DNA of 64,000 bases from Atopsyche davidsoni. Taxonomy: Eukaryota; Arthropoda; Insecta; Trichoptera; Hydrobiosidae. The stretch spans positions 9,338,001 to 9,402,000 of the forward strand of contig JAILWY010000009.1 in assembly GCA_022113835.1 (NCBI GenBank), in the 5' to 3' direction. How positions within the stretch are numbered: the first letter of the stretch is position 1; each line of letters opens with the position of its first letter. Below the pieces are notes generated by a model. The model was not told the origin of the DNA. It did not search any database and was given only the letters and a program-made list of their open reading frames with translations. Position numbers and translations under genes: made by a program. Positions 20,201 through 24,630 of the stretch are shown here, one piece after another.

Positions 20201-22573
20201 TAGAATAATACAATTATTTCTAATTTTATAGGATCTATGAAAATATTGGAATACGCCAAGGATTCATCGGTTGCGTGCATCGTCTAAAAATAGGAAGATC
20301 GCTGATTTACCCGCAGATGAATGATGGCAGCAGAACGGATGCTGTTTACAGCACTAAAAATGTTGAAGAGTGTTCGGACAATCCGTGCGGGAGTATGCCG
20401 TGCTACAATGGCGGTACTTGTCATGCTCTCGATAAGGAGCTTTATAGGTAAGAAATAGTCTAAATTAAATAATACAGTTGAAATCGGAATGATTGCAATT
20501 TGAGTAACCATGGCTATTTTTTATATGTATAAAAAATGTAATTTTTACTACTGTAGATGTGCATGCGTGGATGGGTTTTCTGGCGATTTCTGTGAGGCAG
20601 CACAGGACCCATGCTCTTCAGACCCTTGCTATAATGGGACCACGTGTGTGGCAGAAGGAGCCAGTTATCGCTGTGTTTGCACCAGAAACGGAAACGTTGT
20701 GGAAGACTGTGGCATTGGTGAGACAATCGTATCTTATATATGTTAATGTAATTTTATTATATGTATTTCTTTAGAAGTTTTTAACTTTTAAGACTTTGTA
20801 ACCTGTTGCAAGTGATACCAACTTGTAATCAGTTTTTTTTCGAATTACAAATATTTTTGAGATGCATGGCTGACGTAGGTTTTAATCTAGCTGCTGAAGA
20901 ACCGTAGTCGATCGTGCTCGATATATTCAAATAGGACAATTATAAAAACAGTATTTTCTTTATAATCATTCAAATTTCTAATATATTATTTTTATTTTAG
21001 AAATCGGAAGACGAACACCAGCCGCTATCCCGCAGTTCTCCGGTTCGAGTTATCTTCTGCTGCCTCGTCCCACGGGTCTAGGAAAGTCATTCAAAATGGA
21101 AATATGGTTCTTGGCCAAAAAGACCAGCGGACTACTCATGTATTGCGCCCAGAGCCCCAAAGCGCGAGGAGATTTTATCAGCCTTAACCTGGTGGAGGGC
21201 AGAGTCCAGTTTAGATACAACCTCGGTAGCGGTGTCGCCAGTTTGACGTGAGTACGACAGATTCACAAATCAAGAGATCTTTATTGTTATTATACCATAT
21301 TTAGATAGTAGTACTTTCTTTAACTGAAATATTTTTGTCAGTTTGGTGATAACTTGCAATAGATTTTTAGAATTTTTTTAGAAACCCCGGTATTGAAGGC
21401 CATCTTGAATGTTGCAGGTCTAGCGAGGCCATCAGCATCGACACGTGGCACCGCGTGCGGGTGCGGCGCACGGGCCGCGAGGGTCTGGTGCAGCTCGACA
21501 ACACTACGGCGGTTCGCGGCTCGGCTCCGGGGCCACTGCTGGAGCTCAACCTGGAGCAGCCCGTCTACGTGGGATACGTGCCGTATGTATCGCGAGACTT
21601 AAAAAAATAACAATTATACTTTATAATATATGGTTCGTATCATAATATTTTGTCTATATCATTTGATGTCGGTAGATTATAATATTTACTGTAGGGTTAA
21701 TTTAATTAAGATTCTTGTTATTTCAGGGCGTGGGTTAAACTGCACCGGCTTTCCGGGGTTACGACTGGCCTGCTGGGAGCGATCCAGAGGGTGACTATAA
21801 ACGGGAAGTCGATAGGAGCTCTGGGCCCGCACCCCGCGTGCCTGCCTCCCCCGGGGGTGCACGCCCCCTGCGCCAGCCGCGGGGTCGGGCGCTACCGCGG
21901 GCCTCCCTGCGCCGCGGGGGCCTGCTCGGGCCGCGGGGCCTGCGTCCCCGTCCTGGGAGACTACCACTGCCTCTGCAACCGGGGGTTCTCCGGGGAGAGC
22001 TGCGAGCTGAAGGAGGTCGTGGAGAACGAGGTCGACGGGAGAATGTTCCAGCGGGTGTTGAAGAAGAATAAAGAGAGGTAGAGGAAATTAAAGTTTACGA
22101 TATACGGAAGTAACTATGTGTAATGAAATTTGAATTTAAAAAAAAATCAGTCATTTACTTAATTTTTACAGCAATTTTTCAAATATAATATTATAAGCAA
22201 CAAAAGTGAATCATTAAAAATCTTCATTTTAATATATGTATACTTGCAACTGCAAATATTTTTATAGTTTCTTTATTAAAATAAAACATTGATATGTATA
22301 AAAAATGACACTGATAATAAAATAAATTCTCATGTTAGCCAATCATATACACGTATTAGCATCCGAATTCAATAAAAATATTTTTATTAAATTCAGTTTA
22401 AAATTTGGAAATACAATAATATAAATTTTTATTAAGTATTTGTCTAGTGAAGCTTTTGATTTTGAAGTGTTTGTAATTAATTTTTTTTTTACAGGAATCA
22501 CCTGGCCGGTAGCAGTTCTCATCTTATATCGGATATAAATGATGAAGATGGGGTATATGAAGAAGTGAGCTGA
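2031..22573 (+). CDS. agrin: agrin, 3' part of gene (17 coding exons)
   Basis: Secreted multidomain heparan-sulfate proteoglycan of basement membranes. Exons: 2031-2246, 8870-9085, 11780-11992, 12164-12264, 15340-15454, 16893-17129, 17513-17992, 18119-18382, 18616-18762, 18852-19349, 19429-20158, 20232-20447, 20557-20717, 21001-21247, 21418-21582, 21727-22077 and 22495-22573. Every intron has GT-AG ends, all phases join, and the summed length (4,436 nt plus one base from upstream) is an exact multiple of three ending in TGA. The domain order is FS x6, cysteine-rich linker, laminin-EGF x2, FS, EB/EGF, LamG, EGF x2, LamG, EGF. Among families I know, FS plus laminin-EGF plus LamG occurs in agrin. 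The 5' part (signal peptide, N-terminal domains) lies outside the window. SEA and LamG3 of vertebrate agrin are not seen. Exon borders are read by eye, without transcript support. Confidence 0.93.
2330..2575 (-). pseudogene. mariner-family transposase, N-terminal remnant
   Basis: On the minus strand the conceptual translation gives the mariner-type N-terminal helix-turn-helix region. It reads REALLFCFNL, then after a one-base frameshift EARRLLEEAYGEHAPLKIT, a TGA stop, ENWFERFRSGDFNTDNKQRC, GRPTTIEDADPQALLDE. The WF-RF-SGDF-GRP pattern is diagnostic for mariner/maT-like transposases. The frameshift, internal stop and missing DDE domain show a dead fragment. Its terminal inverted repeats were not identified. 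It lies in the intron after the first visible agrin exon, just before the LTR element. Confidence 0.8.
2780..3763 (-). repeat. LTR, left copy (3' LTR of the element)
   Basis: 984 bp, matching 6863-7846 with no difference that I could find by reading. In + orientation it begins TATTGGCGACGG and ends GGTTGGTAACA. It is preceded by the target duplication CTCCA. The interior next to it reads GTGGTAGGGTA on the minus strand, a weak candidate polypurine tract. Confidence 0.93.
3764..4843 (-). other. element interior downstream of the ORF, non-coding
   Basis: This 1,080-bp stretch is where an autonomous element would carry pol. It contains the GC-rich low-complexity block, then sequence with several copies of a TTGTTTATATTTG-like motif (about 4563-4780). 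No pol domain was found in any frame. Confidence 0.6.
4020..4330. repeat. GC-rich low-complexity region of the LTR element
   Basis: Degenerate repeats of AGGGCGGCGGC, GGCAGGGCTCAG and AGGCGGTAAGGCCTGGG-like units. A plus-strand open frame over it (3891-4451) is Gly/Arg/Ala-rich and appears to be a by-product of composition. The region lies downstream of the element ORF, between its stop and the 3' LTR. Confidence 0.6.
4844..6772 (-). CDS. gag-like coiled-coil repeat protein of the LTR element
   Basis: A 642-residue open frame, the only long one in the element, starting 72 bp inside the primer-binding site. Residues about 20-80 are an Ala/Thr/Val-rich run coded by a GC-rich minisatellite. A charged coiled coil follows (about residues 105-170; FELEEERAKAQEERAKIQEE). 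Then come roughly six copies of a 57-residue repeat with the core ISTAEELPLMPHPREGGWSS and a PPKPLHxVQxxRSV-like half. No capsid, zinc knuckle, protease or polymerase motif is visible. Coiled coils near the N-terminus are known in BEL/Pao Gag, so a Gag remnant or replacement is the best guess. The start ATG could instead be further in, at the Met of MSNYAHYVRMAKK. Confidence 0.7.
   Translation of the reverse strand: MQHPKMVVTRSEAARSQEGETTTAAVTAAVAAVSTAAATAAVTAVSTAAVTAAVTAVSTAAVTAAVTAASTAAATAAVTAFPTEKLSCRSSMSNYAHYVRMAKKLQIMFELEEERAKAQEERAKIQEEILNSRLKMIDLKEQMKLARFDVQIEKIRQPKSTLLEAELEELQTESALRENVNTDISTPEELHPHVNGLSSEIAESQSPPKPLLDKQAVRSDPAPSKPVRRDVAPNEISTAEETPLMLHPRENGWSSEVAEWIKTPPKPLHEVQTARSVPAQHKPVRRDDIMNKISTAEELPLMPHPREGGWSSEIGESLKIPPMPLHAVQMVRSVLTPHELAGRGAATDVTPAGEPPPAPLQAVRATRGVLTPHKLAGQGAPTDNVTPAEVSLPRTPLKTARRGITIAEIPMAEEPPPMSMQTSPTPLHKLQPARSVSPPRPMRRDAPTNDISTAEELPLMPHLREGSWSKDVTECLNITPTPLHKVQPVKCIPTPPEIVRHVNIINEILPVKKPSRMPHDQETDGSNYPMKGVDVLPVKMQRLHLPVNVTRPRETAYDKNAFSEVSFGKSFEELTKNNYRTADVGFNAPDCAHVVSQPKGLALEYNTMPPPQDKPPPETKGACCTGIGSENKLRKIRRPGTG
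5135..6230 (-). repeat. about 171-bp tandem repeat inside the element ORF
   Basis: The motif CTCCTCGGsTGTCGAGAT (+ strand) recurs at 5405, 5879, 6050 and 6206. The 171-bp spacing (5879 to 6050) equals 57 codons. Intervening units are more diverged. The units stay in frame, giving the repeated protein module described for the ORF. Outer limits are approximate. Confidence 0.75.
6530..6715. repeat. GC-rich minisatellite (cggcggtcacgg type)
   Basis: About 185 bp of repeated CGGCGGTCACGG / CGGCGGTCGAGA units, 12 bp each, in alternating order. It codes the Ala/Thr/Val tract near the start of the element protein and is open in other frames on both strands. Copy number is likely variable. Confidence 0.85.
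6844..6861 (-). other. primer-binding site, tRNA-Tyr type
   Basis: The minus strand reads TGGTCCTTCGAACCGGAT, one base inside the 5' LTR. It is complementary to a tRNA 3' end of the form ATCCGGnTCGAAGGACCA. The acceptor strand TCGAAGG pairs with CCTTCGA, the start of insect tRNA-Tyr. This fixes the element's orientation. The tRNA identity comes from remembered tRNA features and should be checked against tRNAs of the same genome. Confidence 0.75.
6863..7846 (-). repeat. LTR, right copy (5' LTR of the element)
   Basis: 984 bp, same sequence as 2780-3763, followed by the target duplication CTCCA at 7847-7851. Being the upstream LTR on the minus strand, it should carry the element promoter. No specific core promoter is claimed. 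Confidence 0.93.
8103..8708 (-). CDS. Arg/Pro-rich open frame of the retroposon
   Basis: A 201-residue open frame in the retroposon's own sense. It is very basic, and the RRPRRAP motif occurs twice (RERPDVRRPRRAPPG and GERHYASRPRRAPRSG), matching the internal DNA duplication. There is no recognised domain. It may be a by-product of GC richness, but it runs through both duplicated blocks without a stop. Another frame (8114-8536) is also open, which weakens the coding case. Confidence 0.3.
   Translation of the reverse strand: MQPGSPSKTPLWMETQPRQGAPQRCKSLRPDAQHGEIAPTRERPDVRRPRRAPPGADSDWRPGSGSPARPHALHQHPGERELRPPDPPRSSGRNRGPGRRRHCRDREPTSDANRWALARNRQDPTRPGERHYASRPRRAPRSGQRETCGLLLPSARLLRALGERRAASSSEPAATQRREHKKTRTRSTPRRRSRRKSLKDM
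8150..8680. repeat. diverged 258-bp tandem duplication in the retroposon
   Basis: Matching stretches include GGCGGGTTCAGAAGAAGACG (8188) with GGCGGGTCCGGAGGACGCAG (about 8446), and CTGTCCGCTCCG at 8278 and about 8537. CGCTGGtGGGCTCCCTG also recurs near the end of each copy. The offset is about 258 bp throughout. Divergence is far higher than between the LTRs next door. Confidence 0.75.
8870..9085 (+). CDS. agrin: agrin exon: FS/Kazal domain 2 of window
   Basis: A 216-nt phase 1-1 exon encoding GVNPCESTKC at the start and the Kazal core PVCAADGRTFPSACELR, ending AHAGVC. The acceptor is TCATTGCAG (ends 8869) and the donor is GTGAGT (9086). It is very GC-rich. The upstream intron is 6.6 kb and is mostly mobile DNA; the right target duplication of the retroposon ends only 49 bp before this exon. 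Confidence 0.92.
9086..10439 (+). other. agrin intron, first half
   Basis: AT-rich. It holds two adjacent short hairpins at 9484-9534 and otherwise nothing recognised. A minus-strand open frame at 9541-9762 has no motif. Confidence 0.55.
9484..9534. repeat. two adjacent perfect hairpins
   Basis: ACCTGG (9484-9489) pairs with CCAGGT (9497-9502) across 7 nt. GAACATG (9513-9519) pairs with CATGTTC (9528-9534) across 8 nt. Function unknown. Confidence 0.5.
10440..10930 (+). pseudogene. hAT-family transposase, C-terminal remnant
   Basis: Three frames join into a typical hAT C-terminal (dimerisation) region. The pieces are LDNLITEFNNSFEDFHKM through LQMELIDLKSDSILKEKFKE up to TAA at 10689, then NYPELKKHAARILCMFGS, then FVMKINKNKHRTRLTNEHLQ to NELVKNKRSQVPG. 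The EQxFSxMKxNK-RxRLTxEHL pattern belongs to the Charlie/ZBED5/GTF2IRD2-like hAT branch. The stop and at least two frameshifts show it is dead. Only the last third of the transposase is present, and the element ends were not found. Confidence 0.8.
10989..11463 (-). mobile_element. complete non-autonomous Helitron, 475 bp
   Basis: Read on the minus strand it starts TCTATATATATAAAACACAA, the 5'-TC end common in insect Helitrons. It ends with a GCGT...ACGC hairpin, then GCCGGGTATCCGCTAG, the 3'-CTAG end. It lies between an A and a T, as Helitrons do. Inside, 11221 to about 11093 (minus) encodes about 42 residues, MAPKRPVIRRNTVDAKRKR then AETAGQHKVRLESKRLR, and a stop. This matches the repeat-rich N-terminus of arthropod Helitron Rep/helicase proteins. 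It is an internal deletion derivative. Confidence 0.8.
11780..11992 (+). CDS. agrin: agrin exon: FS/Kazal domain 3 of window
   Basis: A 213-nt phase 1-1 exon. It reads GERGPCQGRACQWGAACVE at the start, then the Kazal core PVCGSDGISYGNECRLK, and ends LYRGPC. The acceptor is TTGGTTCAG and the donor is GTAAGT. Two longer open frames overlap this exon in other frames; they lack the cysteine pattern and are shadows produced by its high GC content. Confidence 0.92.
12164..12264 (+). CDS. agrin: agrin exon: first half of FS domain 4
   Basis: A 101-nt exon, phase 1 in and phase 0 out. It encodes the EGF-like follistatin half NGCENKKCDFYSVCESDG through CPERCEEGT. The donor is GTGAGT at 12265. The Kazal half is on the next exon, 3,075 bp downstream. 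It is separated from the previous exon by only 171 bp. Confidence 0.9.
12265..15339 (+). other. agrin intron splitting an FS domain
   Basis: 3,075 bp of AT-rich sequence with no recognised transposon. A somewhat GC-richer block lies at about 14,540-14,760 and contains a 9-bp hairpin at 14728-14754. Open frames such as 13401-13610 are Lys/Phe-rich chance frames. Confidence 0.55.
14728..14754. repeat. perfect 9-bp-stem hairpin
   Basis: CCGAGCTCA (14728-14736) and TGAGCTCGG (14746-14754) flank a 9-nt loop. It lies in a GC-richer part of an agrin intron. Confidence 0.5.
15340..15454 (+). CDS. agrin: agrin exon: second half of FS domain 4 (Kazal)
   Basis: A 115-nt exon, phase 0 in and phase 1 out, reading ENGDVCGSDSQTYSSECHM and ending VQYKGDC. 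The acceptor is ATTTTTTAG and the donor is GTAAGT. It completes the domain begun on 12164-12264. It is too short to stand out as an open frame, but the Kazal signature and phase match make it secure. Confidence 0.9.
15765..16090. other. GC-rich island in an agrin intron
   Basis: About 325 bp with much higher GC than its surroundings. The one open frame (15770-16087) lacks splice context and motifs. It could be a conserved regulatory element, an unrecognised repeat or a non-coding exon. Confidence 0.35.
16371..16494 (-). repeat. SINE copy, minus strand (left arm of inverted pair)
   Basis: The reverse complement matches the plus-strand copy at 16577-16684: AATGCACCGGCCATGTAAGC, TTGGGGATTTGGGTTCAAAT, and an end in GAAAAAATGTACTTAATCAT. 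The B-box is decayed (GGTTCAAATCT). Confidence 0.75.
16562..16684 (+). repeat. tRNA-derived SINE copy (right arm of inverted pair)
   Basis: The first 76 bp are tRNA-like: GTGATT at the start pairs with AATCAC at the end. An A-box-like AGGTATAATTGG lies at 16571-16582 and a B-box GGTTCGAATCC at 16615-16625. An AT-rich tail ends TGTACATAATCA. It is the same family as 58436-58565. Confidence 0.75.
16893..17129 (+). CDS. agrin: agrin exon: FS/Kazal domain 5 of window
   Basis: A 237-nt phase 1-1 exon beginning GLCKNVECKFGARCSAGECV. The Kazal part, PVCANTMQTFPSECALQ, lacks the usual GSDG turn seen in neighbouring domains. It ends IFYGDC followed by a short linker, RERFAVVGGP. The acceptor is GGTTTCAG and the donor is GTGAGC at 17130. 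Confidence 0.92.
17130..17512 (+). other. agrin intron
   Basis: 383 bp of AT-rich intron with nothing else recognised. Confidence 0.8.
17513..17992 (+). CDS. agrin: agrin exon: linker, FS domain 6 and start of cysteine-rich region
   Basis: A 480-nt phase 1-1 exon. About 37 residues of polar linker come first, then an FS domain (CKDIHCDYEATCELG; Kazal core PVCASDLRLYPSMC). Next comes a Cys/Gly-rich segment (PCNGETPLVDLLTGLELDCG, then CPSGSYCH and RCCKK). This segment resembles the region just before the laminin-EGF pair in agrins. The acceptor is TTTTTTTGTAG and the donor is GTAGAT. The ATG at 17518 lies inside the exon and is not a start. Confidence 0.92.
18119..18382 (+). CDS. agrin: agrin exon: cysteine-rich linker and laminin-EGF 1
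   Basis: A 264-nt phase 1-1 exon. It starts DKVQEEKKDCKDDWYGCCPD, continues TPAQGPDAAGCPSQCHCN, and then has a laminin-type EGF (GSFSETCEPESRQCACRPGV, GQRCDRCEPGYWGL). The GCCPD and GCPSQCHCN stretches are strongly agrin-like. The acceptor is CGTTTCAG and the donor is GTAAGC. Confidence 0.93.
18616..18762 (+). CDS. agrin: agrin exon: laminin-EGF 2
   Basis: A 147-nt phase 1-1 exon encoding PCGCSMFGSVREDCEQMTG, then CVCKPGIQGQKC, ending LGPNGCFS. The REDCEQMTG stretch is typical of the second laminin-EGF of agrin. The acceptor is TTTATTTTAG and the donor is GTAACA. Base composition is clearly more AT-rich than the exons before it. Confidence 0.92.
18852..19349 (+). CDS. agrin: agrin exon: FS domain 7 and polar spacer
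   Basis: A 498-nt phase 1-1 exon. The last FS domain has NSCKDLNCYFGAVCVERG and the Kazal core MVCGSDGQTYTSECHLR. About 85 residues of low-complexity polar spacer follow (for example EETISGTDWPLRR, then His/Asn-rich sequence). In vertebrate agrin a SEA domain lies at this point; I see none here. The acidic-X-X-Ser-Gly stretch EETISG could be a glycosaminoglycan attachment site, but that is speculative. Confidence 0.9.
19429..20158 (+). CDS. agrin: agrin exon: EB-like module, EGF and most of LamG1
   Basis: The largest exon, 730 nt, phase 1 in and phase 2 out. It carries an EB-like cysteine module (DLCVTNIDCIILNTRCIRG, CICSSLY), a classic EGF (CDRNPCHYSSTCVN, CICEPHSTGRLCE), and LamG1 (FDGHAYITMKPL, DNGILLYNQQKMDGTGDF, HIEMRYNLGDGV). 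The acceptor is ATTTTTAG and the donor is GTAAAA. It is AT-rich compared with the FS exons. Confidence 0.93.
20232..20447 (+). CDS. agrin: agrin exon: end of LamG1 and start of next EGF
   Basis: A 216-nt phase 2-2 exon. It reads RIYENIGIRQGFIGCVHRLK, the canonical C-terminal strand and cysteine of a LamG domain. It then has CSDNPCGSMPCYNGGTCHAL, the first part of an EGF finished on the next exon. The acceptor is TTTTATAG and the donor is GTAAGA. Confidence 0.92.
20557..20717 (+). CDS. agrin: agrin exon: EGF end plus third EGF
   Basis: A 161-nt exon, phase 2 in and phase 1 out. RCACVDGFSGDFCE closes one EGF; CSSDPCYNGTTCVAEG to CVCTRNGNVVEDC is the next. The acceptor is CTACTGTAG and the donor is GTGAGA. 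Two EGFs between LamG1 and LamG2 is the arrangement expected in agrin. Confidence 0.92.
21001..21247 (+). CDS. agrin: agrin exon: first half of LamG2
   Basis: A 247-nt exon, phase 1 in and phase 2 out. The LamG start is FSGSSYLLLPRPTGLGKSF, followed by KMEIWFLAKKTSGLLMYCAQ and GRVQFRYNLGSGVASLT. The acceptor is TTTATTTTAG and the donor is GTGAGT. Confidence 0.92.
21418..21582 (+). CDS. agrin: agrin exon: middle of LamG2
   Basis: A 165-nt phase 2-2 exon reading SSEAISIDTWHRVRVRRTG, QLDNTTAVRGSAPG and LEQPVYVGYVP. WHRVRVRR and the YVGYVP strand are typical LamG core. The acceptor is GTTGCAG and the donor is GTATGT. It is very GC-rich, while the flanking introns are not. Confidence 0.9.
21727..22077 (+). 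CDS. agrin: agrin exon: end of LamG2, last EGF and basic tail
   Basis: A 351-nt phase 2-2 exon. It carries the last LamG2 strand (TTGLLGAIQRVTINGKSIGA), a Pro-rich stretch, and an EGF (CAAGACSGRGACVPVLGDYH, CLCNRGFSGESCEL). A charged linker, MFQRVLKKNKER, follows. The donor GTAGAG at 22078 is usable but weak. If the intron is retained, translation adds no residue beyond the arginine and stops at TAG 22079-22081. Confidence 0.88.
22280..22326 (+). terminator. candidate intronic polyadenylation signals
   Basis: AATAAA occurs at 22280-22285, 22316-22321 and 22321-22326 inside the last agrin intron. These could serve a transcript that keeps the intron and stops at TAG 22079. Position is the only evidence, and AATAAA is common by chance here. 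Confidence 0.3.
22495..22573 (+). CDS. agrin: agrin terminal coding exon: acidic tail
   Basis: The acceptor is a ten-T tract followed by ACAG (22491-22494), a strong consensus. The frame runs on in phase 2 as RNHLAGSSSHLISDINDEDG and ends VYEEVS before TGA at 22571-22573. There is no LamG3. The exon is short and its sequence is not a recognised domain, so it rests on splice signals and phase. Transcript data could replace it with another terminal exon. Confidence 0.7.
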
Positions 22574-22715
22574 TAATCTAACACATATCGGGAAAAAACA
22601 TTTCAAAATATATTATCACCACTACATATCCTTTGTAACGTTTCGTAATTGAATTTGAACATATTGTTACTTTTAGTAATACTGTACGGATAAATTGGTG
22701 ATGATTGTTTTGATG

Positions 22716-22725
22716 AATAAATAAA
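22716..22725 (+). terminator. candidate agrin polyadenylation signals
   Basis: Two overlapping AATAAA hexamers lie 143 bp past the stop of the terminal exon. They would give a short 3' UTR. Other AATAAA hexamers occur by chance further down in this AT-rich DNA, so a longer 3' UTR is possible. Confidence 0.5.
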
Positions 22726-22726
22726 C

Positions 22727-24630
22727 TGCACGTCAGACGTGCCGTTTGTTCAAATGCAATTTGAGTAAACTTTACAACAAAAAACATATGATTAATGTGG
22801 TATCTGATTATTTGTTTCTTTTTTATTTATTATTGGCAGAGCATGTGAACATCAAAAGCATTTCAGAGTAACAACTTCATTTGCGTATAAAGAAAAGTAG
22901 ATGATTATTTGAATTGATATTAGTATATATTTTAATTGTTAAGGCAAAACACAGGGTGATACCGTCAAAAAAATATGAAATGAATGCTACTTATCAAAAT
23001 AACAGTAATGAAAATAAATTTATTAACTAAAAAAAATATTATACTTTTTGCAAATTATTTTTTTTTGTATAGTTGTAGATACTATCGATTTATTTACTGA
23101 ATTACCATATATCATAGACATATGAATATTATTATTAACTGATGTACATTTTGTTGACTGAAGCAAGTTAACTTGAAAGCTAGTCAAAATTAGCAAATTA
23201 TAGTTCTGTTTTAATTTGTAATAATTTATTTAATACAAATAAATGAAAAGTAGAGAAAATCTTTGAATAACGGCATCTTTTTTGGTGTCTTGTAATAAAA
23301 TCTGTTAATTATAAATGAATTGTTGTAGCATTAATAAAATGCGTTTATTTTAAGATCCTGTTGATATTTAAGATAGATATTATATGTGTACAATATGCTC
23401 TGAAAATACCAATATGCTCTTTGATTTATTTTAGTTTGTTGTAAATCATAAAAGGTAATAATGAAATGAAATGAACAAATTGAAGGCTGTACATGGAGAA
23501 CAATTGCATCAACGTGATACAATAAAATTTAGTTTGAAACGATTTACCACAATCACAATGTTTTTCTTAACTCCTCATTATACTGCAACATTAATAAATA
23601 TAGAATATATATATATATACATATTTATGATATAATTTAAATGAACGGGAAGTTGTTTCTCCTATTTTTAATTATTGATTAAATGTTACAAAAATATCTT
23701 GACAGTATGGACGAGTTTTCGTTTCAGAGTCATTTTGAAAAAGCTTTGGCGTAGTGCCGCTAGATGGCAGTGGCATTCTCCAAATTGTCAAGCCAAGGCA
23801 ATTTTCGATATTTTATAATTTTAGTGAGGATTGTCTCCCTAATTAACATGCACTAAGCTCATGCTAAAAAAGGGTTTTTAAAAAATATTTTTCCCTACAC
23901 AAACCAAATAACGGAAATAGAGAAATCCATGAACGCTACCAACTAAGACACACCTTGCAAGCCTGACAACCTGCGCGCAGGATCAGGGGAAAGCCACATA
24001 CTGTATTGTAAGCAAAGTATAAAGAACTCTTGTAAATTAACTTAAAATATAATTTAAAAAAATTAAATAATGAATTTTTTTTTCCTAAAAATTCATTTTT
24101 AAATATAATGAAATGAACAGACTTTGGAACATCAACATTTTTCATTATAATTATGAAATAAATTAATGATAAAAATTTTTTTTTTAAGATATGCAATTTT
24201 AATCAAAAAAGCACCATCCTGAAATTTGGTGAAAAATGGTTCATTTAAAAATCTACTATAGTTAAATTTTTTATCTCAATAAGTTACAAGCTTGTTAAAG
24301 TTTTAGCAGGTTATATAATTAAATTTATTAAGCAATAAATAATTAACGGAAGAAAACTAAACAAATTTAAAAAAAGATTTTACTTGTAGAATCGTATAGT
24401 ATTACATTCTCCATAGGCACATAAAAAAATGTGTCTTTTGAATTTAATTTTTGTAAAATAATCATTTTATCAATTTTTAACAGAAGAAAAAAAATGCTAA
24501 AAGCTTATCATTTTTACAATTTTAATCTGTAAAATAAAGGCAAACGTAAAACACAGAATAATTTATTTCGAAAAATTATACAGCGTAGCGTGAAAACAGT
24601 TATCTACTTTTCAAAGCATCGACAGGACAC
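22727..24630. other. downstream flank of agrin
   Basis: AT-rich, no exon recognised. It contains the CTCF-like motif at 23757 and scattered AATAAA hexamers that could allow a longer agrin 3' UTR. Confidence 0.5.
23757..23774 (+). promoter_or_regulatory. CTCF-like binding motif
   Basis: CCGCTAGATGGCAGTGGC fits the classical core CCnSYAGRKGGCRS. It is 1.2 kb past the agrin stop, at the start of a long gene-poor stretch. A single motif match is not proof of binding. Confidence 0.4.
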
